The notes under the pieces are model-generated. The model saw nothing but the letters and a program-made list of their open reading frames with translations. It made no database searches and was not told the DNA's origin. Positions 53,074-62,110 of a DNA stretch of 64,000 nucleotides are shown here, piece by piece (the stretch's first letter is position 1; each line of letters opens with the position of its first letter). The stretch spans positions 71,980 through 135,979 of the forward strand of contig CAZKQJ010000005.1 of the NCBI GenBank assembly GCA_964554875.1, given 5' to 3'. This stretch comes from Marispirochaeta sp964554875. Lineage in GTDB: Bacteria > Spirochaetota > Spirochaetia > JC444 > Marispirochaetaceae. The position numbers and the translations under genes are program-made.

Positions 53074-54215
53074 AGGGCACCTTTCAGCAGATTGAGGAGC
53101 TCCTCCTGATCAAGGGGTTGAGGCAGCTGGTCGGCAAGGCCCGTTTCTATCGCCGCATCAGCAAGTACAGGAAGGTCCCGGGACGACAGGCCGTAGTCGC
53201 TGAAGCGCAGGGGCAGCTGAAGAGAATCGATTCTGCGCCGCAGGGCGGCAATGACCGTATCGGCCGCTGCCGATGTTCCCATCCTGCGGGTGTCCTCGTC
53301 AACGATGGGGGCCATCCTGGCGAGCTTGTCGGGACAGGCCCTTCGGCCGTACTCCAGGATTACCGGGAGCATCAGGGCCGCTACACCGGATTTCGGTATC
53401 TGAAAGAGTCCTCCCGCAGTCAGCGCCACGGCACTTCCAATACCCGGGGATCCCATGGTCAGACCGAAGGCCGAGAGCAGCCCAGCCTGGTACAAGCGAA
53501 GATCCAGCTCGGAGGGGTCCTCCTCTCGCATCGAGCTGATACTCCCTGCAAGCAGCCCGAGGGAGCGCAGTAAAATCGTAGTGGAAAGAAAATTGCTGCT
53601 CCGGGAAAAATAGGCCTCCAGGGAACTCAGCATCGTATCCAGAAGAATGGCAGAACGTTTCCGTTCGGACAGGCCGGCGGCATACCGGGGGTCCAGGACG
53701 ACCAGGTTCGGAAAGGCCTCTTTGCGCCGGAAAACAGAGCTGTGACGGTTCCTGGCGTCAATAAGGAAGAAATCCTCCCTCAGCATGAAGGGATTCCGAC
53801 AGGCGGTGGGAACTTCGATATAGGGATAGACCGAGGTCCCCGATTCCCCTTCCTTTTTCAGGCTGTCAAGATCATAGATGCCTGCACCGAAGGCTGCCAC
53901 TGCCTTGGCCATGGAAAGGACCCGCAATCCGCCGAAACCAATGATCATCTGTACCCGGGCGGACTTGGCCAGATCAAGACACTCCTCACCAGCCCTGCTG
54001 GTCGATTCGGCGCCTATTTCCGCATACGTAATGCTCTCGACCCCGCCGCTGCGCAGAACAGAGCTCAGCTCGTTCAGGGAATCTGATGAACGAAAGGCTG
54101 TTTCTGCAAGAATCAGGGCCCTGGCGCCGAACCTGCGGGCTTCCGTACCCAGCCGCATACGGGAATCGAGACCAAATATGACCCTCCCGGGCATATAAAA
54201 GGAGAGAGTGTCCAT
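53070..54215 (-). CDS. Iron-alcohol-dehydrogenase-fold protein lacking metal ligands
   Basis: 381 residues from ATG 54215, where MPGRVIFG matches the family N-terminus. The fold is that of group III Fe-ADHs (FGLDSRM, GFGGLRVLSMAKAVA, VPTACRNPFMLR, LEAYFSRSSN). The GGGSxxD loop lacks the Asp (GGLRVLSM). The usual Asp-x3-His is DTMLS, AHG is GSPG and the HG of the fourth ligand is IPKSG: the Asp remains but none of the metal His. It is thus likely inactive as a dehydrogenase. It is cotranscribed with the SpoU gene. Confidence 0.75.
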   Translation of the reverse strand: MDTLSFYMPGRVIFGLDSRMRLGTEARRFGARALILAETAFRSSDSLNELSSVLRSGGVESITYAEIGAESTSRAGEECLDLAKSARVQMIIGFGGLRVLSMAKAVAAFGAGIYDLDSLKKEGESGTSVYPYIEVPTACRNPFMLREDFFLIDARNRHSSVFRRKEAFPNLVVLDPRYAAGLSERKRSAILLDTMLSSLEAYFSRSSNFLSTTILLRSLGLLAGSISSMREEDPSELDLRLYQAGLLSAFGLTMGSPGIGSAVALTAGGLFQIPKSGVAALMLPVILEYGRRACPDKLARMAPIVDEDTRRMGTSAAADTVIAALRRRIDSLQLPLRFSDYGLSSRDLPVLADAAIETGLADQLPQPLDQEELLNLLKGAL

Positions 54216-54222
54216 GAAGAAG

Positions 54223-54252
54223 AGTATAGTACGTATCCGCATTTTTGGGCAG
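54223..54252 (-). promoter_or_regulatory. Promoter for the Fe-ADH-like gene, possibly leaderless
   Basis: TATACT stands 7 nt before the ATG at 54215; the -35 (TGCCCA or CTGCCC at 17-18 nt) is weak. No ribosome-binding site is present. Confidence 0.35.
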
Positions 54253-54255
54253 AGC

Positions 54256-54283
54256 AAAAAAAATCCCCCTCATGGGGGGGATT
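54256..54283 (-). terminator. Intrinsic terminator after flgM
   Basis: On the minus strand AATCCCCC pairs with GGGGGATT over a short CATGA-containing loop and runs into eight T. It closes the rsmI-flgM transcript. Confidence 0.85.
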
Positions 54284-54314
54284 GTATATTCTTATCCTGG
54301 GAATGGATGGGTTT

Positions 54315-54599
54315 TTAGAGCCCGAAATTCTTCATTATGTTATCCGCCACCATCTCTATGACCTTGTCGTTGATATAGTTCGGATCCTCGAGTTTCCGCT
54401 TGACTTCCTCAACCCGATCCATGCGTATATCCGCACTGTTCTTTACTGCCTCATTGGCCTGGTAGAGCTCTGCAAGGTTTTTGGCTTCCGAGGATACGTT
54501 TACAGAATCCTTCTCCACCACTTTTTCCGGCTTGGAAGTGTTGCTGTTCTTCTTGAGTTTTGAGATTGAATCTATCGGTCCAAGACCCTCAATTGTCAT
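54315..54599 (-). CDS. flgM: FlgM-like anti-sigma-28 factor
   Basis: 94 residues. DSVNVSSEAKNLAEL is the first conserved helix and IRMDRVEEVKRKLEDPNYINDKVIEMVADNIM the paired sigma-binding helices, in the usual order and size. FlgM holds sigma-28 (FliA) until the flagellar hook is complete. It implies periplasmic flagella in this organism. It lies 3 bp after the rsmI stop, an odd partner for a flagellar regulator. Confidence 0.85.
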   Translation of the reverse strand: MTIEGLGPIDSISKLKKNSNTSKPEKVVEKDSVNVSSEAKNLAELYQANEAVKNSADIRMDRVEEVKRKLEDPNYINDKVIEMVADNIMKNFGL

Positions 54600-54602
54600 T
54601 TC

Positions 54603-55328
54603 TCATCCCTTCCTTTCACTGACATTATCGTCACTTTCCCCATAAGATTGAGAAAAATTCCTTCCCTCAACCATTATTGCGAACTCTCCCTTAATGCTGG
54701 ACCGTTCGCCAAGTTCTGTCAAGATGTCCGCCGGGAATCCCCGCAAAAACTCCTCGTGGAGTTTGGTCATCTCCCGTCCTATGCAGATCCTGCGATCAGG
54801 GGCAAGCTCTGCAAGGTTCTTCAGGAGCTTCAGAATGCGGAAAGGGGACTCATAGAGCAGAAAGTTCTCCTCCCGCTCAAGGAGCTCCACCAGTCTCCGC
54901 TTACGGCGCCCCTCTCTGGGACTCAGGAAACCGTCAAAAATAACCGTTCGGCCTCCAAAGCCGGCCACACTGATCAGCGCAGCAAAGGCCGAAGCCCCGG
55001 GCAGGGGTATCACCGGAAAACCGGCTTCCCGTACAAGGTTACATAAAACCGCCCCCGGATCGCTCAATCCCGGTGTACCTGCGTCGGAAGCATACGCCAC
55101 ATCGGCACCCCGGGAGAGATGCTCCAGGAGTTTTTCCGCCGCCTTCGCCTCGTTTCCGGCCCTGCAGCTCACCAGATGCTTCCGAATACCGTAGGCATTC
55201 AGCAGCTTGACGGTCTGCCGCGTATCCTCGCAGGCGATAACTTCCACCTTCTTCAGGACATCTACAGCCCTGAAACTGATATCCCCCAGGTTTCCTATCG
55301 GTGTTGCAACAATATAGAGGCTACCCAC
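54603..55328 (-). CDS. rsmI: 16S rRNA 2'-O-methyltransferase RsmI
   Basis: 241 residues from a GTG. VATPIGNLGDISFRAV, ACEDTRQT, SDAGTPGLSDPG and PLPGASA are the tetrapyrrole-methylase-fold motifs specific to RsmI, which methylates C1402 of 16S rRNA. Length is slightly short of the usual 280. No ribosome-binding site is visible, and TACAAT stands 5 nt before the GTG. Confidence 0.94.
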   Translation of the reverse strand: MGSLYIVATPIGNLGDISFRAVDVLKKVEVIACEDTRQTVKLLNAYGIRKHLVSCRAGNEAKAAEKLLEHLSRGADVAYASDAGTPGLSDPGAVLCNLVREAGFPVIPLPGASAFAALISVAGFGGRTVIFDGFLSPREGRRKRRLVELLEREENFLLYESPFRILKLLKNLAELAPDRRICIGREMTKLHEEFLRGFPADILTELGERSSIKGEFAIMVEGRNFSQSYGESDDNVSERKG

Positions 55329-55333
55329 ATCTT

Positions 55334-55362
55334 ATTGTACTAAGCTTCAGTACAAATTCCAA
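55334..55362 (-). promoter_or_regulatory. Promoter for rsmI with overlapping inverted repeat, possibly leaderless
   Basis: TTGGAA (55357-55362), a 17-nt spacer and TACAAT (55334-55339) stand 5 nt before the GTG. A 7-7-7 inverted repeat TTGTACT/AGTACAA (55335-55355) covers the -10 and spacer, so it could be an operator. Confidence 0.5.
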
Positions 55363-55436
55363 TTCTTTTTATGAAAAAGGAGGCTATACTCTGCTGATAG
55401 CTCAGGGATTTGCCGAAAAATGAGCGAGGGAAATCC

Positions 55437-55835
55437 ATGAACCTGATTGTCCTTGTACTGATGGCAGTCCTGATTGTGCTGCTGCTTGGCATCTATTTTC
55501 GCCTCTCCGCATCTCAAGACCGGGAAAACGGGCGAATCAGTCTGGAGGAGCTTCCGGGGACCGGGAAACGCAGTCCCTGCCCCCTCTGCGGAACCATGCT
55601 GCAGGCCGGGGAACGGGTCCATTCGGTGGTTTATCCCGGAAAAGGCGACCGTCTTGCCGAGATCTACGGCTGTCCGTACTGCTATCCTCCCAACAGGGCC
55701 CACCGCCGCTACTGTCCATCCTGCAAGAGAGAGCTGGAAGGGGACGAACTGGTATTCGCCCGCCTGTTTGAGAGCTCCGGCAAGGTCCACGTTCACGTCA
55801 ACGGCTGCAGGGTCTGCATGCGCCGAAGATCCTGA
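55437..55835 (+). CDS. Membrane-anchored zinc-ribbon protein
   Basis: 132 residues. One N-terminal helix (about 2-20) is followed by a soluble part with four CxxC pairs: CPLC, CPYC, CPSC and CRVC, enough for two zinc sites. GAGGGAAATCC precedes the ATG. Function is unknown; the orientation would place the ribbons in the cytoplasm if the helix is a signal anchor of N-out type. Confidence 0.75.
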   Translation: MNLIVLVLMAVLIVLLLGIYFRLSASQDRENGRISLEELPGTGKRSPCPLCGTMLQAGERVHSVVYPGKGDRLAEIYGCPYCYPPNRAHRRYCPSCKRELEGDELVFARLFESSGKVHVHVNGCRVCMRRRS

Positions 55836-55863
55836 CGGACAGTACGAGCACAATATACAGATC

Positions 55864-55893
55864 TTGCCAGTACGGCGGAGCTAATGCTACAGT
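55864..55893 (+). promoter_or_regulatory. Promoter for aspS, possibly leaderless
   Basis: TTGCCA (55864-55869), an 18-nt spacer and TACAGT (55888-55893) stand 9 nt before the ATG at 55903. No ribosome-binding site. Confidence 0.4.
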
Positions 55894-55902
55894 CCAGATA
55901 CC

Positions 55903-57678
55903 ATGGAACACTACAAAAGAACCGCTACCTGCGGACAGCTCAGCGCCGCCGATGAAGGCGCTACGGTTACTCTCAACGGATGGGTGCATCGCCGCCGCGA
56001 CCACGGCGGAGTCCGGTTTATAGATCTCCGCGACCGACACGGTCTGACCCAGATTGTTGTCGACGAAGACGCCGCACAGGAGGTCAGGGAGACCGCGGCG
56101 GAACTGAAGTTTGAATACTGCATCGCTGTTGTCGGTACAGTCCGTAAGCGGCTGAACCCGAACCCCAATATTCCCACCGGCGAGATTGAGCTGAAGGCGG
56201 ACAAGATCGAAATCCTCTCCCGCTGCGAGGTCCTTCCCTTCATGGTTGACGAGAAGAGCGACGCCAAGGAAGACCTGCGCCTGAAATTCCGCTACCTCGA
56301 TCTTCGCTCCTTCTCCATGCAGCGGAAGATCCGCCTGCGCCACGATGTTACCTTCGCCGTGCGGGAGTACCTGAACGGGAAGGGTTTTCTGGAAATCGAG
56401 ACTCCCACCCTGATCAAGTCCACCCCCGAAGGGGCACGGGACTTCATTGTGCCCTCCCGGCTGCATCCCGGCAAGGTCTACGCCCTGCCCCAGTCGCCCC
56501 AGCTTTTCAAGCAAATTTTGATGGTCGGCGGCTGTGACCGCTATTTTCAGATAGCCCGCTGCTACCGCGACGAAGACGCCCGGGGAGACCGTCAGCTGGA
56601 GTTCACCCAGATCGACCTGGAGATGAGCTATGTCTCCAAGGACGACGTTTTCGCCGTAACCGAAGGGATGATGGCCCATATCTTCAAAAAGACCATGGAC
56701 ATCGATCTGCCCCGGCCCTTTCCGCGGCTTCCCTATTTCGAGGCCCTGGACCGCTTCGGCAGCGATAAACCGGAACTCCGCTTCGACATGGAACTCCAGG
56801 ACTTCGCCCCCTTTGTTTCCGGCTCCGGCTTCAAGGTTTTCGAAGGCGTGCTGGAATCCGGCGGCGTGGTAAAGGCCCTGGCTGCTCCGGGCTGCGCCGA
56901 CTACTCCCGAAAGCAGATCAACGAACTTGAAGAGACGGCAAAAACCTACGGAGCCAAAGGCCTTGCCTGGATGAAGGTAACAGACTCCGGCGAGCTTGAC
57001 GGCGGCATTGCCAAGTTTTTCGCTCCCCGGGCACAGGAGATCCTTTCCAGCCTCAAGGCCGGCGCCGGAGACCTTATCCTCTGTGTCGCCGACGAACGGC
57101 ACACCGCCTGCACCTCCCTGGGGGCAGTACGACTGCGTCTGGGCCGCAGCCTGGAGCTGATTCCCGAGGGAAGCTTCAACTTCTGCTGGATAATCGACTT
57201 TCCCCTCTTTGAATGGAACAGGGACGAAAAGAAGTGGGATCCCGCACACCACATGTTCACCATGCCGCAGGCGCAATACCTTGAGACCATGGAAGCGAAT
57301 CCAGGAGACGTCCGGGCCGATATGTACGACCTGGTCTGCAACGGATTTGAGCTGGCCTCCGGCTCCATCAGGGTCCATGATCCGGAGATCCAGAAGCGGA
57401 TTTTCCAGATCGTCGGCTTCAGCGAGGAGGAGGCCCAGAACCGTTTCGGCTTTCTGCTGGACGCCTTCCGCTACGGACCGCCGCCCCATGGAGGAATCGC
57501 ACCGGGACTCGACCGGCTGGTAATGATCATGGCCGGGGAGAACTCGATTCGCGAGGTAATCGCGTTTCCCAAGAATACTGTGGGGATCTCTCCCATGGAC
57601 GAATCCCCCTCCCCGGCAGATCCGGACCAGTTCCGGGAACTGCACCTGGCTTCTGTCCCTGTACAGGAAAGGGAGTAA
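55903..57678 (+). CDS. aspS: Aspartyl-tRNA synthetase
   Basis: 591 residues, bacterial type. The N-terminal OB-fold (GWVHRRRDHGGVRFIDLRD) binds the anticodon. Class II motif 2 is CYRDEDARGDRQLEFTQ-like, the bacterial GAD insert spans about 285-420, and motif 3 is GIAPGLDRLVMIMAG. FEIETP-like and SPQLFKQ complete the active site. The protein charges tRNA-Asp; whether it also charges tRNA-Asn depends on genes outside this window. Confidence 0.97.
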   Translation: MEHYKRTATCGQLSAADEGATVTLNGWVHRRRDHGGVRFIDLRDRHGLTQIVVDEDAAQEVRETAAELKFEYCIAVVGTVRKRLNPNPNIPTGEIELKADKIEILSRCEVLPFMVDEKSDAKEDLRLKFRYLDLRSFSMQRKIRLRHDVTFAVREYLNGKGFLEIETPTLIKSTPEGARDFIVPSRLHPGKVYALPQSPQLFKQILMVGGCDRYFQIARCYRDEDARGDRQLEFTQIDLEMSYVSKDDVFAVTEGMMAHIFKKTMDIDLPRPFPRLPYFEALDRFGSDKPELRFDMELQDFAPFVSGSGFKVFEGVLESGGVVKALAAPGCADYSRKQINELEETAKTYGAKGLAWMKVTDSGELDGGIAKFFAPRAQEILSSLKAGAGDLILCVADERHTACTSLGAVRLRLGRSLELIPEGSFNFCWIIDFPLFEWNRDEKKWDPAHHMFTMPQAQYLETMEANPGDVRADMYDLVCNGFELASGSIRVHDPEIQKRIFQIVGFSEEEAQNRFGFLLDAFRYGPPPHGGIAPGLDRLVMIMAGENSIREVIAFPKNTVGISPMDESPSPADPDQFRELHLASVPVQERE

Positions 57679-57799
57679 ATCTTCGACACAGCTGGATCCC
57701 GCCTCTCCTGAAGCCGGATAGCCCCCCGGATCTCTCCTTGCCTTCCTGCATGTTCATGGGTACTTTTGCTGTGAGGAACCAATACGCGGAGGTACGGAA

Positions 57800-58102
57800 A
57801 TGAAAGAAGAAGACAAGGAAAAACTGAAAAGCAACATCAACAGCACCATCGACAAGGTCGATGCGAAACTGGAGGAACTCAAAACCAGGCAGAAGGAGCT
57901 TTCCGGAGAGATCCGCAGGCAGATCGATACCCGCATAGCGGAGCTGGAAAAAAAGCGGAAGGAGCTTGTTGCCCAGTCATCGGAGTTCGGCAGATCCGCC
58001 GGAGAAGCCGCACGGGACCTGAGTGAGGGACTCAAAAGCGCCCTCAAGGACCTGGAAGCCGGCGCATCCGCAGCCTGGAAAGAGTTCAGAAAGAAGGAGT
58101 AG
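57800..58102 (+). CDS. Small coiled-coil protein
   Basis: 100 residues, highly charged, with a heptad-like coiled coil from about 4 to 62 (KVDAKLEELKTRQKELS, IAELEKKRKELVA) and a short amphipathic tail. GGAGGT precedes the ATG. No membrane segment or known domain; function unknown. Confidence 0.7.
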   Translation: MKEEDKEKLKSNINSTIDKVDAKLEELKTRQKELSGEIRRQIDTRIAELEKKRKELVAQSSEFGRSAGEAARDLSEGLKSALKDLEAGASAAWKEFRKKE

Positions 58103-58106
58103 CTGT

Positions 58107-60098
58107 CTATTTAACGCGCTGATTACCGAGAATCTTGATTATATAGAGCTTTATATAGGTCATCAGCGCAGCCTTGTTTTTGATCTGATCAAAGGCATCA
58201 TGTTCAGATAACTGCCGGGCCATGTTCTCGATGCGGGCAAGGTCCGGCGGCCTTACCCGGAAATGCTTCTTGATCGATCTGATAAAATCCCTGATTAACG
58301 AATTGACATCCTCCACCAGATTGGCCTTTGCCTGGGGATCATAAAGGGGATTCCACTTCTCCGCCAGTTCATCCAGGGACTGATCAATGGGCTTATCGTT
58401 CCCCGCAACCCTCCGCTTCAAAACCTCCAGAGCTTCTTTGTAGTTCAGAAGGTCCTTCTTTTTACTCGTTGTTCCGACACTCGCGGAAGCTGCCGGAGCG
58501 GCCTCATGCTGGTCCATGTCAGCCAGCGAGGTGGAGACAAAGCCTTCTCCCCGTGGACGTTTCCTGATCTTTTTCTCCGCCGCGCTGCGTCCGTGATTAC
58601 TCCTGCTGAAACCGGAAGAGACGCCCCTGAAAAACTTCGCCACCGCCACAAAAAGGGGAATGGTTTTCCAGAGAGGGATCTTGAACTTGGCGTCCTTGAC
58701 CAGCTCCTCCCGCTTGAGTTTGAGTACTTCGTCCAGAGGTTTCAGGGAATGGTGCTGGGAATCAAAGAGCTCCTGGGTGTTCTTGGTCGCCTCGAAGCCG
58801 TATTTCCCCGACTCCAGGGCAAAAAAGAGCAGATCAAACCTGAGCAGTCCGGAGAGCAGGGGATCCTCCTCCTTCAGACGCCGCTCGAGATCCCGGATAA
58901 AGGCCTCATCGTTCTTCATTTCGGGGCTGCTCTGATAGTTGTTCAGAAGCAGGGTAAACAGGTTCTGATATTCCCTTTTCAGGATTTCATTGCTGTCCCG
59001 AAGCTTCTTCAGAGTCAGGGGTATAATCAGTTCCCGGTGAATGAAATACTCCTTGTTATCCGGCGTCCTGACCCGCACAACCTCGGGAAGCTGCTTGCTG
59101 TCCTCCGAGGTGGTCAGCTTTCGCAGATAGCCGTTCAGATCATCCAGAGAAAAGCGTTTGGAAAGAGGGACACCGTTTTTATCCTTGAAGGAGTGAATGC
59201 TGTTGAAGGTAAAAAAATAGGGAGCGTTCCGAAAGCCCTGACGCACCTGCTTTAAGGCGTTCTCCTTGTCCTTTTCCCGCTGGGATATGCTCTTGTAGTA
59301 CATATTGTACAAACCCAGCATATAGGCGGACTGAATATAGGCGTTCTCCAGGGCGGTACGGTTGTTTTTTTTATTGTACTCCTGAATCATGGAACTGGCC
59401 AGATGGGTCCAGAACTGGAAGGAGAAATCCGTCGGCTCAAGCAGGGACGAGATGGACGTTCGGACCTGGGTCAGGACCTTGGAAAACATGTCCCTGAGAC
59501 TCGCTTCCCGGTTTTTAAAAATGCCCCGCATCCGGCTCTGCATATACTCCGCATTGCGGTGGGTATTGAGGTAATTGCGGATTTTCTGGACCGAAAACTC
59601 GAGCATTTTGTTTTCCACCAGGGTCGAGGTGGTCAGGATCGAGGGGATGGTCTCGGGAAAGGTAAGCCTGACGATCTCCTGCTCGTCTTTCTTTTTCAGA
59701 AGCTCCACGAACTCGGTTTTCACATCCACAGTATTCATGGATCCGTCGGGAATATCATAACCGGTACTCTCGATGGATGGAAAAGGTTCCTCGGGTTTCT
59801 GCTCGATATCCTTGTAGAGCTTGTGCAGCTCGTAGTAGTAGAACTTCGGATAAAAGATGGTCTTTATCCGGTCGTCCTGTTTTTCCAGGCGCAGGATTCC
59901 TTTACCGGCGAGCTCCTCCAGCTGGGATTCGAGCTGCTCAGAAGAACTCAGACGCGGGTCGATTTCCTCCCCCTCGCTCACCAGCCGCTCCACATACTTC
60001 TGGGCATAGGCGGCAAAGGAGGTAAAGTTGAACCGGGGTTTTCCCATGCGAAGGGAATAACCGCGAATAATGGTATTCAGATCGTAACGGCCAGCCAT
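58107..60098 (-). CDS. Large protein of unknown function in the topoisomerase cluster
   Basis: 663 residues, mostly helical, charged, without membrane segments. A basic, low-complexity stretch (about 505-560, with RSAAEKKIRKRPRGEG) separates an N-terminal 500-residue part from a C-terminal helical 100. No motif is recognised. It lies 23 bp after the parC stop on the same strand, so it is probably cotranscribed with parE-parC, yet its own ribosome-binding site is weak. Confidence 0.75.
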   Translation of the reverse strand: MAGRYDLNTIIRGYSLRMGKPRFNFTSFAAYAQKYVERLVSEGEEIDPRLSSSEQLESQLEELAGKGILRLEKQDDRIKTIFYPKFYYYELHKLYKDIEQKPEEPFPSIESTGYDIPDGSMNTVDVKTEFVELLKKKDEQEIVRLTFPETIPSILTTSTLVENKMLEFSVQKIRNYLNTHRNAEYMQSRMRGIFKNREASLRDMFSKVLTQVRTSISSLLEPTDFSFQFWTHLASSMIQEYNKKNNRTALENAYIQSAYMLGLYNMYYKSISQREKDKENALKQVRQGFRNAPYFFTFNSIHSFKDKNGVPLSKRFSLDDLNGYLRKLTTSEDSKQLPEVVRVRTPDNKEYFIHRELIIPLTLKKLRDSNEILKREYQNLFTLLLNNYQSSPEMKNDEAFIRDLERRLKEEDPLLSGLLRFDLLFFALESGKYGFEATKNTQELFDSQHHSLKPLDEVLKLKREELVKDAKFKIPLWKTIPLFVAVAKFFRGVSSGFSRSNHGRSAAEKKIRKRPRGEGFVSTSLADMDQHEAAPAASASVGTTSKKKDLLNYKEALEVLKRRVAGNDKPIDQSLDELAEKWNPLYDPQAKANLVEDVNSLIRDFIRSIKKHFRVRPPDLARIENMARQLSEHDAFDQIKNKAALMTYIKLYIIKILGNQRVK

Positions 60099-60121
60099 GG
60101 TCTCTATGCTTACCTCATCAT

Positions 60122-62110
60122 TCAGGCTTTACTGCCGGTCCGCTTTTTGGATGCGGCTTTTTTAGATTGTAGCCCGCTTTTTCCGTTCCCGCCAGTACTC
60201 AGACGAACGAATTTGGCGCTCCTGACTTCCTTGGCGGCCAGGCGCACACCCCCCGCTTTAAGCCCTTTAATGGCAAATTTCTCCAGCGGAAAGGTTTCAT
60301 CAAGGATCTTCATCCGGGGTTTCGGCTTGTAGCTGACCTGGATCCCAACGTTTTCCCTCTGGGTTGTCAGTTTTATTCCCAGGGCGTCCTCAGGGATCAG
60401 GGTGTAGCCCTTGTTCAGGATATACTGTTCAATCTTGCAGCGTTTTATATAGGCACAGCGGCTTGCCTTGTCGACGTACAGCAGGGTAAAAACGAGTTTT
60501 GCAAGTCGTTCCTTCTCCGCCAGAACGCAGCAGAGCATACCTTTATCGACGAAAAGCCGCTCCGGCACATCGATGACCGAATAGGCGCCGGTTTTCCGTA
60601 TGACCAGAACCCTGTCGTAGGGAGAGACCTGGAACATCACCTTGCCGGTTTTTATCCCGTGTCCCAGGTAGCCGGTATCAGGATCATAACGCAGGTCCAG
60701 GTCACGCTGGGCGGCCTCGCGGACATCAACCTTTTCAAAGGATTTTATCGTGGACAGCCGCGGGTAGTCGGATCCGTGGTCATCGATAAGCTTGTCCAGG
60801 AAGCCCAGTGCGTAGCCGGTCAGGTCCTTCAGATTGGCCCGCACCTCTTTGAGCCGGGCATCCAGCTCCTGGAGTTCCCTGCGGGCCTTTTCAATATCAT
60901 AGAGGGATATCCGCCGGATCGGGATTTTCAGAAGGCGCTCAACATCCTCGTCGGTAACCTCCCTGCGAATCTCGTCCTGAAAAGGCTCCAGACCCGTATG
61001 AACCGCCTTCATGACACCGCTCTGGGTCTTTTTATCCTCGATGCGCTTGTATATCCGCTCTTCAATAAAGATCCTCTCCAGGGTCCTGGCATGGATCCTG
61101 TCCTTGAGGCGCCCCTCTTCTATCTTCAGTTCCGCCTTCAGAACCTTGATGATGAACCCTGCATGAAACTCAATGATCTTCGAAATCGGTATCAGGACCG
61201 GTTTGTTATCTATAATGACCAGAGAATTGACGGAGATGGAGGTTTCGCAGTCCGTAAAGGCATAGAGGGCATCCAGAACCTCCTGGGTATGGACCCCCCG
61301 GGCCAGCTTTATCTCGATCTCCACATTTTCCGCCGTATAATCGCTTATACTGCCGATCTTCAGCTTCCCTTTCCGGGCGGCGTTCTCAATCGATGCAATC
61401 AGGGTGTCGGATGTAGTTCCGAAGGGGAGTTCCCGCACGACAATACGCTTGGGATCGGAGGTGTCAAGTTTTGCCCGCACCAGGACCTTTCCCATGCCGT
61501 CCTGGTAGTCGGCAACGTCGATAATGCCGCCGGTGGGAAAATCGGGGTAGAGGGTCTTTTTTTCTCCCCTTAAGGCCGCCTTGACAGCTTCCAGGACCTC
61601 GACAAAGTTGTGGGGCAGAATCCTGGTGGACATTCCCACCGCAATCCCCTCGGTTCCCTGAATCAACACCACGGGAATCTTGGCAGGAAAGATCAGGGGC
61701 TCCCGGTTACGACCGTCGTAGGAGTCGTCGTATTCGGTAATCTCGGGAAAATAGAGCACCTTTTTGGCAAGCGGCAGGAGCCGGCACTCGATATACCTGG
61801 CCGCCGAGGCGGGGTCTCCGGTATAGATATTCCCGAAGTTTCCCTGCTTTTCGATAAACAGGTCCTTGTTGGCCAGCACCACCAGGGCGGAATAGATCGA
61901 CGCGTCCCCGTGGGGGTGGTACTTCATGCAGTGGCCCACCACATTCGCCACCTTGTGAAACTTTCCGTCGTCCATCTCGAAAAGGGAGTGGAGGATCCGG
62001 CGCTGGACCGGTTTGAGGCCGTCCTCGATGTTGGGAATGGCCCGGTCTTTAATGACGTAGGAGGCGTACTCCATAAAGTTGGTATTGAAAAGTTTCTGTA
62101 CGTAGGCCAT
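60122..62110 (-). CDS. parC: DNA topoisomerase IV subunit A-like protein
   Basis: 662 residues, shorter than ParC of E. coli (about 750). The breakage-reunion domain has GLKPVQRRIL and the catalytic Tyr106 in AARYIECR. HPHGDASIY has Ala70 where quinolone-sensitive enzymes have Ser. There is no GyrA box and the C-terminus is a partial beta-pinwheel followed by a Lys-rich tail (KSGLQSKKAASKKRT). It decatenates daughter chromosomes with ParE. The start overlaps the parE stop by one base. Confidence 0.9.
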   Translation of the reverse strand: MAYVQKLFNTNFMEYASYVIKDRAIPNIEDGLKPVQRRILHSLFEMDDGKFHKVANVVGHCMKYHPHGDASIYSALVVLANKDLFIEKQGNFGNIYTGDPASAARYIECRLLPLAKKVLYFPEITEYDDSYDGRNREPLIFPAKIPVVLIQGTEGIAVGMSTRILPHNFVEVLEAVKAALRGEKKTLYPDFPTGGIIDVADYQDGMGKVLVRAKLDTSDPKRIVVRELPFGTTSDTLIASIENAARKGKLKIGSISDYTAENVEIEIKLARGVHTQEVLDALYAFTDCETSISVNSLVIIDNKPVLIPISKIIEFHAGFIIKVLKAELKIEEGRLKDRIHARTLERIFIEERIYKRIEDKKTQSGVMKAVHTGLEPFQDEIRREVTDEDVERLLKIPIRRISLYDIEKARRELQELDARLKEVRANLKDLTGYALGFLDKLIDDHGSDYPRLSTIKSFEKVDVREAAQRDLDLRYDPDTGYLGHGIKTGKVMFQVSPYDRVLVIRKTGAYSVIDVPERLFVDKGMLCCVLAEKERLAKLVFTLLYVDKASRCAYIKRCKIEQYILNKGYTLIPEDALGIKLTTQRENVGIQVSYKPKPRMKILDETFPLEKFAIKGLKAGGVRLAAKEVRSAKFVRLSTGGNGKSGLQSKKAASKKRTGSKA

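Noticed and set aside
55798..57645. 615-residue open frame antisense to aspS
   Set aside because: It is the mirror of a high-GC conserved gene with biased third positions; its product has no domain and aspS is certain.
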